From Bradyrhizobium sp. WSM3983 (GTDB lineage: Bacteria > Pseudomonadota > Alphaproteobacteria > Rhizobiales > Xanthobacteraceae), in the NCBI RefSeq assembly GCF_000473045.1, contig NZ_AXAY01000016.1, forward strand, positions 124,180 through 188,179: a stretch of 64,000 bases of DNA, written 5' to 3'. A program made the position numbers and the translations under genes. Each line of letters starts with the position of its first letter. Position 1 is the first letter of the stretch. A model generated the notes under the pieces. The model was not told the origin of the DNA. It searched no databases and was given only the letters and a program-made list of their open reading frames with translations. This document shows, piece by piece, positions 35,458 to 44,178 of the stretch.

Positions 35458-35511
35458 TCTGTTGGACCGCGCTGCACATCGTGCCCGCGATGTGATCCGA
35501 CGCCGCTCGCG

Positions 35512-35877
35512 TCAGGACGGCGGTCTCGGCAGGAAAGCCAGAATGGTCTGGGCGAGGATGACGCCGACGGTGCCGCCGGCGGCCTTTTGCAGCACGTCGA
35601 TGAACTGCGGATCGCGGTCGGGCACCATCGCCTGCAACATCTCGAGCCCGACGGCGACGGCGATCACGAATGCGCAAGCCAGCCTGAAGCGTCCCGGCAG
35701 CAGGAAGGACAGCAGGAAGCCCAGCAGGCAATAGGCGCTGAAGCGCTCGATGACGACGACCCAATAGGCCTCCGCATGGCCCATCAGCACCGGCCTGCCC
35801 GCAAGCGTAGCCAGCGTGGCATAGACGATCAGCGCAAGGCAGATGGCCGCAGCTGCGATGAGATGATTTCGGCGCAT
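35512..35877 (-). CDS. VanZ-like family membrane protein
   Basis: A 121-residue protein with about four membrane helices. The order is an N-terminal helix (about 6-26), VVVIERFSAYCLLGFLLSFLLP, ACAFVIAVAVGLEMLQAMVPDRDPQFIDVLQKAAGGTVG and a final helix. The ExLQ and DPQFIDVLQKAAGG stretch corresponds to the EhxQ...R...D....N.xG signature of VanZ-like proteins, with Ala replacing the usual Asn. The family's function outside teicoplanin resistance is unknown. It stands alone. Confidence 0.8.
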   Translation of the reverse strand: MRRNHLIAAAAICLALIVYATLATLAGRPVLMGHAEAYWVVVIERFSAYCLLGFLLSFLLPGRFRLACAFVIAVAVGLEMLQAMVPDRDPQFIDVLQKAAGGTVGVILAQTILAFLPRPPS

Positions 35878-36029
35878 GCAGCATCATAGCCGGTCGACCG
35901 GCGTGCGGCTCTCAAAAGCGGAGAACATCGTTAAGGGGAGCGCATCGTTGATGGCATGCTCATGACTGGTGGTTCGCACCGGGACATGTTCAGCTGGCAA
36001 CTGTTCGAATTCGGGCCAGCCGCGCGCGG

Positions 36030-36394
36030 TCAGGCCACCAGTGCAGCGTCGCGGGCCGGAGCTGCGGTCGCCGCACGCCGCGACGCCATCAATTCGCTGA
36101 ATTTTGCAATGGGCAGGGGCGCGGCGACGAGATAGCCCTGACCTTCCTCGACGCCGCACGAGATCAGTGCGCGAGCGCCACCAGCATCTCCACGATCTGC
36201 GCGCCGTTCTTGAGCGCAAGCAGCACTTCGCCATGGGCGCGCAGCTCGGCTGGCATGATGTCGAACAGGCTGGAATTGATGCCGAGAATGGCGACCAGTG
36301 CCTTGTTGTTGCCGATGTCCCTGAGCACGCCGAGCGCACCGCCGCCGAACTGCTCGACACGGAGGCCAGCCGCCCGAGGGCAGGACGTTGCCAT
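36030..36394 (-). pseudogene. Frameshifted remnant ending in an EAL-domain-like tail
   Basis: The upper part (stop at 36164) reads in one frame to NGAQIVEMLVALAH and then stops. The following sequence, one frame over, reads ALISCGVEEGQGYLVAAPLP and IAKFSELM to a TGA at 36030-36032. The GQGYL-x-APLP ending is typical for the last part of an EAL cyclic-di-GMP phosphodiesterase. The middle of that domain is absent. This is best explained as a decayed gene with an internal deletion and a frameshift. The upstream 76 codons could be a small separate ORF. Confidence 0.5.
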
Positions 36395-36410
36395 TCGAGC
36401 GGCGCGGCGT

Positions 36411-36662
36411 TCAACGCCGATTGTAGGACCAGCCCTGGTCGACATTGGTCGGGTAGCGGGCCGCGAAGTAGGGATTCTTGACGCAGTTGCGCGCGGGGTC
36501 ATAGATCCGGTCCGCGCATTCATGGAAGTTCAGGAATCGGCAATCGAAGCCAAACGCACACCAAGGTGCTCCCTTCGGAAATCCGAAGGCCACCGGAACC
36601 TGCGCCGATGCCACGGACGGCAGAGCCAGAAGCAAAGTGACGGCGAATGCACGGGACAACAT
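36411..36662 (-). CDS. Small secreted Cys-containing protein, DUF3551-like
   Basis: An 83-residue exported protein: signal peptide MLSRAFAVTLLLALPSVASA (1-20), then a short mature part with four cysteines in the order WCAFGFDC, HEC and NCVKNPY. The pattern of spaced cysteines ending near NPYF recalls DUF3551 proteins, which are very abundant in Bradyrhizobium. The resemblance is by layout only. The ATG at 36662 was preferred to the one at 36677 because it begins a clean signal peptide. Confidence 0.6.
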   Translation of the reverse strand: MLSRAFAVTLLLALPSVASAQVPVAFGFPKGAPWCAFGFDCRFLNFHECADRIYDPARNCVKNPYFAARYPTNVDQGWSYNRR

Positions 36663-36878
36663 GGTGCGATCCTCCAACAGACTATCGAGCGGATACCGAG
36701 GTCGTCGAGCGGCCGTTCTCCGTGAGAAAAAGACGGTCTTCAGTCGTCATTGTTCCCTAGTCTAACATCCGCGCGTGGAGAGATCGAGAGCGCCGAAGCG
36801 TCTGGAATGCGGCGTTTTGCGGCGTCCGTCACCAGGTGCTGAAAGACGTCCACGTCCACGAATTGTCGCGTACGCCGG

Positions 36879-37052
36879 CTAGCTCTTCTTTGCGGCCTTT
36901 GACTTGAGCGCCAGGCCGAGACGCAAGGCCATGCGCTTGATCGCGTCGGGCGATCGTCCGAGCTGCTTCGCCGCCTCCTCCAGCGACGTCGAAGACTTGG
37001 CCAGCTCCATGAGCCGGCGGTCTTCCTTGAACGACCAGGGCTTCCTCGCCAT
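36879..37052 (-). CDS. 57-residue SANT/Myb-like DNA-binding protein
   Basis: A short basic protein, MARKPWSFKEDRRLMELAKS, continuing with EEAAKQLGRSPDAIKRMALRLGL. The first half resembles the W-x-x-EED start of a Myb/SANT helix. The second is a plausible helix-turn-helix with a conserved A-x-x-LGR-x-P-x-AI-R pattern. It ends in a lysine-rich tail (KSKAAKKS). The start at 37052 is chosen over 37097. A DNA-binding role is inferred. Confidence 0.65.
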   Translation of the reverse strand: MARKPWSFKEDRRLMELAKSSTSLEEAAKQLGRSPDAIKRMALRLGLALKSKAAKKS

Positions 37053-37638
37053 AACCGAAATGATCCTCTTGCATCGACACAACAACAAAGCCGCCAAGCG
37101 GACCCATGTCGCTCGACGGCTTTGCTTGGGTGGGGCCGGGCTCTTGGGGAAAGCCCGGTGCGAAGATGGATATGCGATCGGTGAGACTTCGCAACAAACA
37201 ACGGGGATTAAGCTAACCCCTCAACCTTACCGCGAGGAAATCGGCGCCTGACGCTCCGTACAACTCCGGGGTTTTCCTTGTCTCGCGCCGATCAGCGATG
37301 GTCTCAGCCATCCGGCCTGACGCCCCGCCACCACGTCCGGTTGCCTCCGCGCCGGTTCGCTCCCCCGCAAGACCGTTTGCGAAATTTTCGCATGCGGTCG
37401 GACGTTCTCGCGTGAAAGTTGCAAACTCTCGAAGAGATCAAACCCCACCCTGGCGCGCCATCGAAAAAAATGTTCCTCACTCGATGCTGGACGCTGAATC
37501 GATTCAAGATTCGTTGAAGATCGATGTCGTGAATGAGTCCGCGCGCGCATCAGCCGACTCTCGTCTGCATCTGTCACGAGATCGTCGAATTCGTTCGGCT
37601 ATGATCGTGCGAGCGATACGAATAAGAAGAAGATCGAG
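37053..37638. other. Long intergenic stretch with inverted repeats
   Basis: About 585 bases with no convincing gene. It holds an 8-bp inverted repeat CAAAGCCG/CGGCTTTG (37086-37093 and 37117-37124), a 7-bp stem CCGGGCT/AGCCCGG (37136-37142 and 37152-37158) and a 13-bp palindrome GCGAAATTTTCGC (37379-37391). The first two lie within 110 bases upstream of the SANT-like gene start and could be in its control region. No function is shown. Confidence 0.45.
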
Positions 37639-37794
37639 ATGCTTCAAAAAACGCTATCTGCCAAGCCTCTAGCGAAGATGAGAGAGCGGGCATTCGAGGG
37701 CGCGTTCCTCGGCATTGCGCTGATCGCAATGGCGGGGTGGGCCTATTTCATCATTCTGCTGTCAGTGAAATTCTTCTTCTGGCTGGCTGGTTGA
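37639..37794 (+). CDS. 51-residue single-pass membrane protein
   Basis: Reads MLQKTLSAKPLAKMRERAFEG, then a hydrophobic helix GAFLGIALIAMAGWAYFIILL and a short FFFWLAG end. The N-terminus is basic, so it is likely inside the cell. A weak AGAAGATCGAG ribosome site precedes the ATG. I do not recognise a family. Confidence 0.5.
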   Translation: MLQKTLSAKPLAKMRERAFEGAFLGIALIAMAGWAYFIILLSVKFFFWLAG

Positions 37795-37952
37795 TGCGGA
37801 CGGCCAGGAAGCAAGCACGCTGCTGCCCAAAAATTCCCGCCAGTGACGATAAAATCAGCGCCCGCCATCACGATCTCGACACAACTCGAAGATGAGAATC
37901 TCCGAATCCCGAATGAAGCCGACGGACGGCGGCCAAACAGAGAGACCTTCGG

Positions 37953-38105
37953 ATGAGTTGGGTTTCGATTTTGATTTCGATCTTCGTCGGCTTCTGCATC
38001 GGTTACGCGATGCGCGCGTGGCGGGCGCACAGGGAACAGCGACGGGTCCATGCTGCCTGGGGGCGCCAGCACGTGTCGTTTGCCAGGGCGCGCCGTGCGT
38101 TCTGA
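37953..38105 (+). CDS. 50-residue small membrane protein with basic tail
   Basis: Reads MSWVSILISIFVGFCIGYAM, a single helix with a glycine-rich face, followed by a strongly basic tail (RAWRAHREQRRVHAAW ... RARRAF). The base composition of codon third positions is GC-rich like its neighbours. It could anchor to the inner membrane with the tail inside. No family is recognised. Confidence 0.5.
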   Translation: MSWVSILISIFVGFCIGYAMRAWRAHREQRRVHAAWGRQHVSFARARRAF

Positions 38106-38354
38106 GTGGATTCAGCCGAAACCACACCGCGCGAAGGTAACCATACGAGGCAGGTTAGGCCGTGCCCGATATTGTTCCCCACGCATGCCCTTATTAAGGT
38201 GCGCACGTTTCTTGGAGGACCTGATGGTCCTTGCGTGCGTGATTGAATTTGGGAAGCCGACACGGATGGTCCGGCAATTTGGCCTTGGTCGTTCGGACTT
38301 GCAGGCGTTGTCCTGTTGGTCTGAACGACCCGTGGATCGCGAAAGAGGTGCGCC

Positions 38355-38624
38355 ATGACAAGCTTCAGGAACAACAATGCGCCGCGGCGATATTTTGTCG
38401 ATGCGGTCGGCAGGCGCGTTCTGATCGGTCTTACGCCCGAGGAGACCTTTGAGTTCGAGCGGCTCGACAGCGAGCCGAACGGCGGTCGAACCGAAGCAAT
38501 CCGGATCGAGCGGAGTTCTCGGCCCGCGCCCGGCGAGCAGCGCTGGCTGGAGCTATATGCCAAGCATGAAGATGCATGGAAGGTCTGGATGGCGCAGAGC
38601 CGCGTCGATCGGCCTTACCTCTAG
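38355..38624 (+). CDS. Conserved-looking hypothetical protein
   Basis: An 89-residue soluble acidic/basic mixed protein. The first half, RRYFVDAVGRRVLIGLTPEETFEFERLD, reads like a small beta-alpha domain, and the second half ends in a helix LELYAKHEDAWKVWMAQSR. No signal peptide. No family recognised. It is 18 bases from the end of the convergent small gene. Confidence 0.6.
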   Translation: MTSFRNNNAPRRYFVDAVGRRVLIGLTPEETFEFERLDSEPNGGRTEAIRIERSSRPAPGEQRWLELYAKHEDAWKVWMAQSRVDRPYL

Positions 38625-38642
38625 ATCCTACAGGGCAGAATC

Positions 38643-38849
38643 TCAGGCCAACTCGTCCGGGAAAGGCGGCGCGGGGAAAAGCTTAGCGAGGCGGTCCAGC
38701 CCCATCCCGCGCACTCTTGGGTCCAGAGCATGTCGTGCCATGACGTGCCTGAACTTCCACTCAGGGCCGGAAAACTGGTCCGCGTCCCAGATCTGTGGCT
38801 TCGGACGACCATCCAGGCCGCGAATCCAGACGAAGTAGGATTCGTTCAT
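38643..38849 (-). CDS. Small hypothetical protein
   Basis: A 68-residue protein starting MNESYFVWIRGLDGRPKPQIWD, ending in a Pro-rich LAKLFPAPPFPDELA. The ATG at 38849 gives a compact product; codons upstream (to 39017) are mostly Arg- and Leu-rich and unlike a protein. It lies on the same strand as, and downstream of, rmlBA. No family recognised. Confidence 0.5.
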   Translation of the reverse strand: MNESYFVWIRGLDGRPKPQIWDADQFSGPEWKFRHVMARHALDPRVRGMGLDRLAKLFPAPPFPDELA

Positions 38850-38938
38850 CCTCTGTGAGTCCCTCTCGCAGATCGACGCGGTCAGCCTGCCGTCACATCT
38901 TGTGGGACGGCAGCTGCCACGAAGGGGTAGTCGATCCG

Positions 38939-40003
38939 CTAGCCGAGGCCGATGCGCTTCTGCTGATAGCCGCGATCGAGAATGGTCTGCCACCAGTTGC
39001 GGTTGTCGAAGAACCAACGAACTGTCTTGGTCAGGCCGCTCTCGAAATTCTCGTCAGCGCGCCATCCGAGCTCGCGCTCGAGCTTCGAAGCATCGATCGC
39101 GTAGCGACGATCGTGACCGGGACGGTCGGCGACGAACGAAATAAGGCCGCGCCGGGAGCTCGCCGTGCGCGGCGACATTTCGTCGAGCAGGTCGCAAATG
39201 CCTTCCACGACGTGCAAATTGGTACGCTCGTTTCGGCCGCCGACATTGTACGTCTCGCCGACCGCACCGCGCTCGAGCACGAGCGTGAGCGCCTTGGCGT
39301 GATCCTCGACGTAGAGCCAGTCGCGGATATTCTGTCCGTCGCCGTAGACCGGAAGCGGCTCGCCGGCGAGCCCCTTGATAATGATGTGGGGGATGAGCTT
39401 CTCGGGAAAGTGATAAGGCCCGTAATTGTTCGAGCAGTTCGTCACCATCGTCGGAAGGTCGTAGGTCTCGCGCCAGGCGCGGACCAGATGGTCGGACGAT
39501 GCCTTGCTCGCCGAGTAGGGCGAGTTGGGCGAATAGGACGTGGTCTCCGTGAAATAGCCGTCCTTGCCGAGCGACCCGAACACCTCGTCGGTGGAGATGT
39601 GAAGGAAGCGGAATTGTGAGCGGCGATCCGGGCTCAGGGTTCTCCAGTATCGCAGCGCCTCCTGCAGCAGCGTGAAGGTGCCGACGATGTTGGTCTGGAT
39701 GAATTCGCCGGGGCCGTCGATCGAACGATCGACATGGCTCTCGGCCGCCAGATTCATCACCGCGACGGGCTCGTACTTCTCGAACAGCTTGCGAAGCGAG
39801 GCGGCCTCGCAAATGCACTGCTTCTCGAATGCATAACGCGGGTTTGCTTCGGCGTCGGGGATCGACTCGAGGTTGGCCGCATAAGTCAGTTTGTCGATGT
39901 TGACGACGCGCGCGTGCGTGTCGCGGAGAAGATGACGGACGACTGCGGAGCCGATGAAACCCGCACCGCCCGTGACGAAAATCGTGGAGCCGTCGAAACG
40001 CAT
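38939..40003 (-). CDS. rmlB: dTDP-glucose 4,6-dehydratase
   Basis: A 354-residue NAD-dependent enzyme, second step of dTDP-L-rhamnose synthesis. It has GGAGFIGSAVVRHLL at the N-terminus (NAD), the LHISTDEVFGSLG catalytic loop with Thr-Asp-Glu, and SPYSASKASSDHL with the Tyr-x3-Lys pair. The C-terminal NVGGRNERTNLHVV region binds the sugar nucleotide. Length is normal. It lies 12 bases downstream of rmlA, in the same operon. Confidence 0.96.
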   Translation of the reverse strand: MRFDGSTIFVTGGAGFIGSAVVRHLLRDTHARVVNIDKLTYAANLESIPDAEANPRYAFEKQCICEAASLRKLFEKYEPVAVMNLAAESHVDRSIDGPGEFIQTNIVGTFTLLQEALRYWRTLSPDRRSQFRFLHISTDEVFGSLGKDGYFTETTSYSPNSPYSASKASSDHLVRAWRETYDLPTMVTNCSNNYGPYHFPEKLIPHIIIKGLAGEPLPVYGDGQNIRDWLYVEDHAKALTLVLERGAVGETYNVGGRNERTNLHVVEGICDLLDEMSPRTASSRRGLISFVADRPGHDRRYAIDASKLERELGWRADENFESGLTKTVRWFFDNRNWWQTILDRGYQQKRIGLG

Positions 40004-40015
40004 GGGTGATCTGCC

Positions 40016-40897
40016 TCAGTCTTGAGCGGCGAAGGAACGGGCCACCGATTGCAGATACTCGCCGTAGCTGCTCTTGGCGGTCCTCTCTGCGACCTTCTTG
40101 AAGGCTTCGAGAGAAATGTAACCGCCCCGCAACGCAATTTCCTCGGGGCAGGCGATGCGCAAGCCCTGGCGCTGTTCCAGGATCTGAACGAAATGGCTGG
40201 CTTCGACCAGCGAGGCGTGCGTGCCGGTGTCGAGCCAGGCAAACCCGCGCCCGAGCACCTCGACGAACAGGTCGCCACGCGCGAGGTAGGCGTTGTTCAC
40301 GTCGGTGATCTCGATCTCGCCCCGCGCCGAAGGCTTGATCCCCGCAGCGATGTCGACCACGCTGTTGTCGTAGAAATAGAGGCCGGTCACGGCCACATTC
40401 GACTTCGGCTGCTTGGGCTTCTCTTCGATCGAGCGCGCACGTCCGTCACTATCGAGCTCGACCACGCCGTATTGCTCGGGCGAGTTGACGACGTATCCGA
40501 AGATCGTGGCGCCGCTCTTGCGCGTTCCGGCCCTGGCGAGCATTTCCGGAAGCCCGTGGCCGTAGAAGATATTGTCACCGAGAACCAGGGCGACGGAATC
40601 CGATCCCACGAATTCGCGGCCGACGATGAACGCGTCTGCGAGTCCGCGCGGGGTTTCCTGGCTCGCGTAAGAGAAGTTGACGCCGATCTCCGATCCATCG
40701 CCGAGCAAGCGCTGGAACAGCGGCTTGTCCTGCGGCGTCGAGATGATGAGAATGTCGCGAATTCCAGCGAGCATCAATGTCGATAGCGGATAGTAGATCA
40801 TCGGTTTGTCGAAAACCGGAAGCAGCTGCTTCGACACCACTGTCGTGACGGGATAGAGGCGCGAGCCTGTTCCGCCAGCGAGTATAATTCCCTTCAT
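40016..40897 (-). CDS. rmlA: Glucose-1-phosphate thymidylyltransferase
   Basis: A 293-residue enzyme that makes dTDP-glucose from glucose-1-phosphate and dTTP, the first step of the rhamnose pathway. It starts GIILAGGTGSRLYPVT, with the nucleotide-binding loop, then KQLLPVFDKPMIYYPLSTLM. ALVLGDNIFYG and later IEKPKQPKSNVAVTGLYFYD and FAWLDTGTHASL complete the fold. It is divergent from rmlC, with an 84-base gap that must hold both promoters. Confidence 0.96.
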   Translation of the reverse strand: MKGIILAGGTGSRLYPVTTVVSKQLLPVFDKPMIYYPLSTLMLAGIRDILIISTPQDKPLFQRLLGDGSEIGVNFSYASQETPRGLADAFIVGREFVGSDSVALVLGDNIFYGHGLPEMLARAGTRKSGATIFGYVVNSPEQYGVVELDSDGRARSIEEKPKQPKSNVAVTGLYFYDNSVVDIAAGIKPSARGEIEITDVNNAYLARGDLFVEVLGRGFAWLDTGTHASLVEASHFVQILEQRQGLRIACPEEIALRGGYISLEAFKKVAERTAKSSYGEYLQSVARSFAAQD

Positions 40898-40981
40898 AGG
40901 TCCCTCTGGTTTACCAATTCGAAAATATCAGATAGTGTGCGCTGCACAAGATTGTTGTATGTGCGGAGCGGAAGTCGCTGA

Positions 40982-41536
40982 ATGAATGTTATCAAGACAG
41001 ATCTGCCCGAGGTTCTGATCATCGAGCCGAAGCTATTCGGCGATCAACGCGGCTTTTTCTTGGAGACTTACCAATTCGAGCGCTACGTGCAGAGCGGGGT
41101 TGCGCAGCCGTTCGTTCAAGACAATCTGTCACGCTCGCGTCATGGAGTCTTGCGTGGGCTGCACCTACAAAATCCGGGCCCGCAGGGCAAGCTTGTCTCG
41201 GCGCTCCGCGGCCGGGTGCTGGATGTTGCCGTCGATGTCCGCGTCGGTAGCCCAAATTTTGGGCGTCATGTTGCTGTCGAGTTGAGTGAGGACAACCGGC
41301 GGCAATTGTGGGTTCCCCGCGGCTTCGCGCATGGCTTCGCCGTTCTGTCTGAGACGGCCGATTTCTTCTACAAATGCGACGCGCTGTACAGCCCGAAGGA
41401 CGAGATTTCGGTTCGATGGAACGACCCGGCGATCGGTATCGACTGGGGCCTCGCAGATCCCTCGCTGTCGCCCAAGGATGCCGATGCGCCCTTGCTCGCG
41501 GATCTGAAGAATCTCCCGCGTTACGGGGAGATCTGA
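40982..41536 (+). CDS. rmlC: dTDP-4-dehydrorhamnose 3,5-epimerase
   Basis: A 184-residue cupin epimerase, third step of the rhamnose pathway. It contains FLETYQFERY, QDNLSRSRHGVLRGLHLQNP with the catalytic His, PRGFAHGFAVLSE and the final DPAIGIDW-like region (NDPAIGIDWGLADP). Length is normal. It is followed by rmlD after 1 base. The product is passed to RmlD. Confidence 0.96.
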   Translation: MNVIKTDLPEVLIIEPKLFGDQRGFFLETYQFERYVQSGVAQPFVQDNLSRSRHGVLRGLHLQNPGPQGKLVSALRGRVLDVAVDVRVGSPNFGRHVAVELSEDNRRQLWVPRGFAHGFAVLSETADFFYKCDALYSPKDEISVRWNDPAIGIDWGLADPSLSPKDADAPLLADLKNLPRYGEI

Positions 41537-41537
41537 C

Positions 41538-42434
41538 ATGAAGATCCTTCTGACAGGCACTGCGGGGCAGGTGGGCGGAGCGCTGCTTCCGCTGCTTCAG
41601 GGACGGGCCGATATCGTTGCGCCGGCGCTCGAAGAGTTCGACCTGTCGCGGCCGGACGAGCTTGCCGGCAAGCTGGATTCGATCAAGCCGGATCTGATCA
41701 TCAATCCCGCGGCCTATACCGCTGTCGATCGTGCGGAAGACGAGCGAGAGCTCGCGTTTCGCATCAACGCGGAATCTCCCAAGGCAATCGCCCAATGGGC
41801 CGCGCCGCGCGGCGTGCCGCTGGTGCACTTTTCGACGGACTATGTCTTCGACGGCTCCGGCGATCGTGCCTGGCGCGAGGACAGCACGCCGGCGCCGCTC
41901 TCGGTATACGGCCAAAGCAAGCTCGCCGGCGACCAGGCCATTGCCGAGGCGGGGGCCCTGCATGTGATCGCGCGCACGTCCTGGGTGTACGCTGCAACCG
42001 GTGCGAATTTTCTCAAAACGATCGTGCGGCTCGCCGGCGAGCGCGAGCAGTTGCGGATCGTCGGTGACCAGATCGGCGCGCCAACGACAGCCGAAACGAT
42101 TTCGCAGGCGGTGGTTGCAATGCTACCGCGGAGCGACGACGACCTTCGCAAGACGTTCGAGCAGCGAGGCGGCGTCGTCAATCTGGTCTGCACGGGCGAG
42201 ACCAGCTGGCACGGTTTTGCGACCGCGATCGTTGCCGGGCTGCAATCGAGGGGCGCTAAATTCGCCGTGAAGGAAATCGTTCCAATCCGCTCGGACGAAT
42301 TTCCGGTCAAGGCGAAGCGGCCCTCCAATTCTCGCCTTGATCTCACGCGGCTGCGCGAGCAGTTCGGCATTACGCCGCTGAACTGGCAGCAGGCGCTCGA
42401 TCGCGAACTGGATGCCCTCAAGGCGACGATCTGA
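41538..42434 (+). CDS. rmlD: dTDP-4-dehydrorhamnose reductase
   Basis: A 298-residue short-chain reductase that finishes dTDP-L-rhamnose. It has the GTAGQVGGAL cofactor loop, INPAAYTAVDRAEDE, VHFSTDYVFDGSG and SVYGQSKLAGDQ (Tyr-x3-Lys). It starts right after rmlC, a tight unit. With rmlBA on the opposite strand, the window has all four steps. Confidence 0.95.
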   Translation: MKILLTGTAGQVGGALLPLLQGRADIVAPALEEFDLSRPDELAGKLDSIKPDLIINPAAYTAVDRAEDERELAFRINAESPKAIAQWAAPRGVPLVHFSTDYVFDGSGDRAWREDSTPAPLSVYGQSKLAGDQAIAEAGALHVIARTSWVYAATGANFLKTIVRLAGEREQLRIVGDQIGAPTTAETISQAVVAMLPRSDDDLRKTFEQRGGVVNLVCTGETSWHGFATAIVAGLQSRGAKFAVKEIVPIRSDEFPVKAKRPSNSRLDLTRLREQFGITPLNWQQALDRELDALKATI

Positions 42435-42479
42435 CCGCCGGTTCACAGGGCCGCAGCGGAGCACAACGTTCTGCGGCCT

Positions 42480-42497
42480 TTAAACTTTGTTAACCAT
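42480..42497 (+). promoter_or_regulatory. Possible CtrA-type site upstream of a hypothetical gene
   Basis: TTAACCAT at 42490-42497, preceded by TTAA six bases upstream. TTAACC half-sites spaced by about 6-7 bases are the CtrA signature in alphaproteobacteria, and the site lies 48 bases before the start at 42545. Only sequence similarity supports it. Confidence 0.3.
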
Positions 42498-42544
42498 CCA
42501 GGGCCCATTTTCCGGTTTGGCGCCTCGAACCGGAAAGTGCACGC

Positions 42545-42967
42545 ATGTTTCAGCTCTTCTTGCGGGCCCGCACTCACAATTTCCTGAAAGACCGCTTTGG
42601 CGGAGAGCAGACGTTCCGTGCCCGCTCGCCCGAGCGCGACGCCGACACTGATCGCAGGCGCGTCGAAGCCATCATGGTCGCAATCGAGGATGCGCTGCAC
42701 GCGGCAGAGCGCGAGCAATCGGGGCTGAACCACCGGGTCGAGGACGTGCTGGCGCGCGCGGCGGTGACCATCGGCAATGGCGATGACGAATATCTCGAGC
42801 GCGAGGCGCTCGACAATCACCATCAGGATCTGTTCGACAAGGAAATCCTGAACGGCCAGCGCAGGCTCAAGGAGCTCAGCGCCTCGATCGCCCATTTCAA
42901 ATTCCTGAAGGCCGCGATGCTCAGCCGGTTCCCGGAATACCGGACGCCGGCAACCCCGACCAATTGA
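42545..42967 (+). CDS. Hypothetical helical protein
   Basis: A 140-residue soluble protein with no membrane helix. It begins MFQLFLRARTHNFLKDRFGG and continues with a charged, mostly helical region rich in Glu, Arg, Asp and Ala (about 30-125), including EREQSGLNHRVEDVLARAA and DLFDKEILNGQRRLKELSAS. A short Pro-containing tail closes it. It could form coiled coils. No family is recognised. It ends 27 bases before the convergent phosphatase gene and may be controlled by a CtrA-like site. Confidence 0.6.
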   Translation: MFQLFLRARTHNFLKDRFGGEQTFRARSPERDADTDRRRVEAIMVAIEDALHAAEREQSGLNHRVEDVLARAAVTIGNGDDEYLEREALDNHHQDLFDKEILNGQRRLKELSASIAHFKFLKAAMLSRFPEYRTPATPTN

Positions 42968-42994
42968 CGCTCCGCGCCGCGCGCAGGCGCGGAG

Positions 42995-43729
42995 CTAGAT
43001 CGCGAGCATGCTGTTGCCCTGAATCGACAGCAGGGTCAGGTTGCCGGTCGCATACGCTCCGGTGTCGATATTGGCCCGGTTCTCGAGCAGCTCGGCCTGG
43101 CGCACCGGCGTATGACCGTGCACGACGTATTTGCCGAAACGCTTCTTGCTCTGGAGAAATTCGTCCCTGATCCACAGCAGATCCTGCTCGCGCTGTTCGG
43201 ACAGGGGAATTCCCGGGCGAACGCCGGCATGCACGAAGAAGAAGTCGCCGCATGTGAATGTCGGCCGCAACTGGCGCAGGAACGCGATGTGTTGCGGCGG
43301 CATGATGGAGGTGAGCTCGCGCACGAGATCGGACTGTTCGTCCTTGCTGAGATCGGGCGTCGCCGAGATTCCATAGGACATCAGGGTCTGGAGGCCGCCG
43401 AACCGAAACCAGTCGGCGGTGCGCGAGGGATCATCCAGCACCGAGGTGAAATAGGCCTCGTGGTTGCCCTTGAGAAAAACCGTGTTGCGGCGACGGCTGC
43501 GGTCGATCAGGAGATCGAGTGTGTGACGCGAGTCCGGTCCGCGATCGATGTAGTCGCCGAGAAACACCTCGATCGCGCGATAGGGTCGGCTGTTCGCCAT
43601 GTCCGCATCGATGACGGCGAACATCTGTTCGAGCAGATGCGCGCAGCCGTGGATGTCGCTGAGTGCGTAGATCCGCACGCCGTTCGGCAGTTTCGGCCGG
43701 GGCGAGTTCTGAGTCGGGGTCGTGACCAT
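42995..43729 (-). CDS. Metallophosphoesterase (PPP-type serine/threonine phosphatase)
   Basis: A 244-residue calcineurin-like phosphatase. The three metal-binding motifs are in order: ALSDIHG near residue 25, GDYIDRGPDS near 57 and LKGNHEAY near 90. A late VVHGHTPVRQAE completes the site. The layout is that of bacterial PPP phosphatases related to PrpA. The ATG at 43729 was preferred to a TTG at 43738. Its place in a polysaccharide locus may be coincidental. Protein targets are unknown. Confidence 0.85.
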   Translation of the reverse strand: MVTTPTQNSPRPKLPNGVRIYALSDIHGCAHLLEQMFAVIDADMANSRPYRAIEVFLGDYIDRGPDSRHTLDLLIDRSRRRNTVFLKGNHEAYFTSVLDDPSRTADWFRFGGLQTLMSYGISATPDLSKDEQSDLVRELTSIMPPQHIAFLRQLRPTFTCGDFFFVHAGVRPGIPLSEQREQDLLWIRDEFLQSKKRFGKYVVHGHTPVRQAELLENRANIDTGAYATGNLTLLSIQGNSMLAI

Positions 43730-43899
43730 GGGGTTCAACCCTTGGAGAGAGCTTGGCCCGAGATGTCAATATGCTATCGACCACTTCGAGTCAGCACGAG
43801 CGGCTTTTTTTCGTCCACGCCATGTGAACGCCGGTTTGTGCGGCTGTCGTATCACCCCGTGCGGTTTGATGAGGCGTCGATTCGCCGCGCTTGGTCCGC

Positions 43900-44178
43900 T
43901 CAGCCGAAGCTGCGGCTGTCGAACGACGATGCGGCTTCGTTGCGATACGCCCTCGCACGTGCGCGGAGCAGAATCGCGCCGCAGACATAGCCGAGCTGTA
44001 GCACCGTTGCAAAGACCAGGATCGTGACGACCGTGTGGGCCGGCCCCTGTCCCTGCCAGGCAGAGACCGCGCCGATCGTTGCCGCACCGAGAACGATGGT
44101 GGGAGGCAGGATGAAAATCCGGAATCGGCCTCCAAGCAATGATCCGATCAGCAGACTAAAAACGGCGACGGTACTCAC
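43900..44178 (-). CDS. Small membrane protein of the polysaccharide locus
   Basis: A 92-residue protein with three membrane helices: STVAVFSLLIGSLLGG, RIFILPPTIVLGAATIGAVSA and VVTILVFATVLQLGYVCGAILL. A short charged tail follows. The GTG at 44178 follows a strong GGGGGAG ribosome site; the frame extends to a TTG at 44220 without one. I do not recognise a family; similar small proteins occur in rhizobial exopolysaccharide regions. Confidence 0.6.
   Translation of the reverse strand: MSTVAVFSLLIGSLLGGRFRIFILPPTIVLGAATIGAVSAWQGQGPAHTVVTILVFATVLQLGYVCGAILLRARARAYRNEAASSFDSRSFG

Noticed and set aside
35884..36414. Minus-strand frame of 176 codons over the EAL remnant
   Set aside because: Its product is Ser/Arg-rich and without pattern, while the two other frames carry the recognisable protein pieces.
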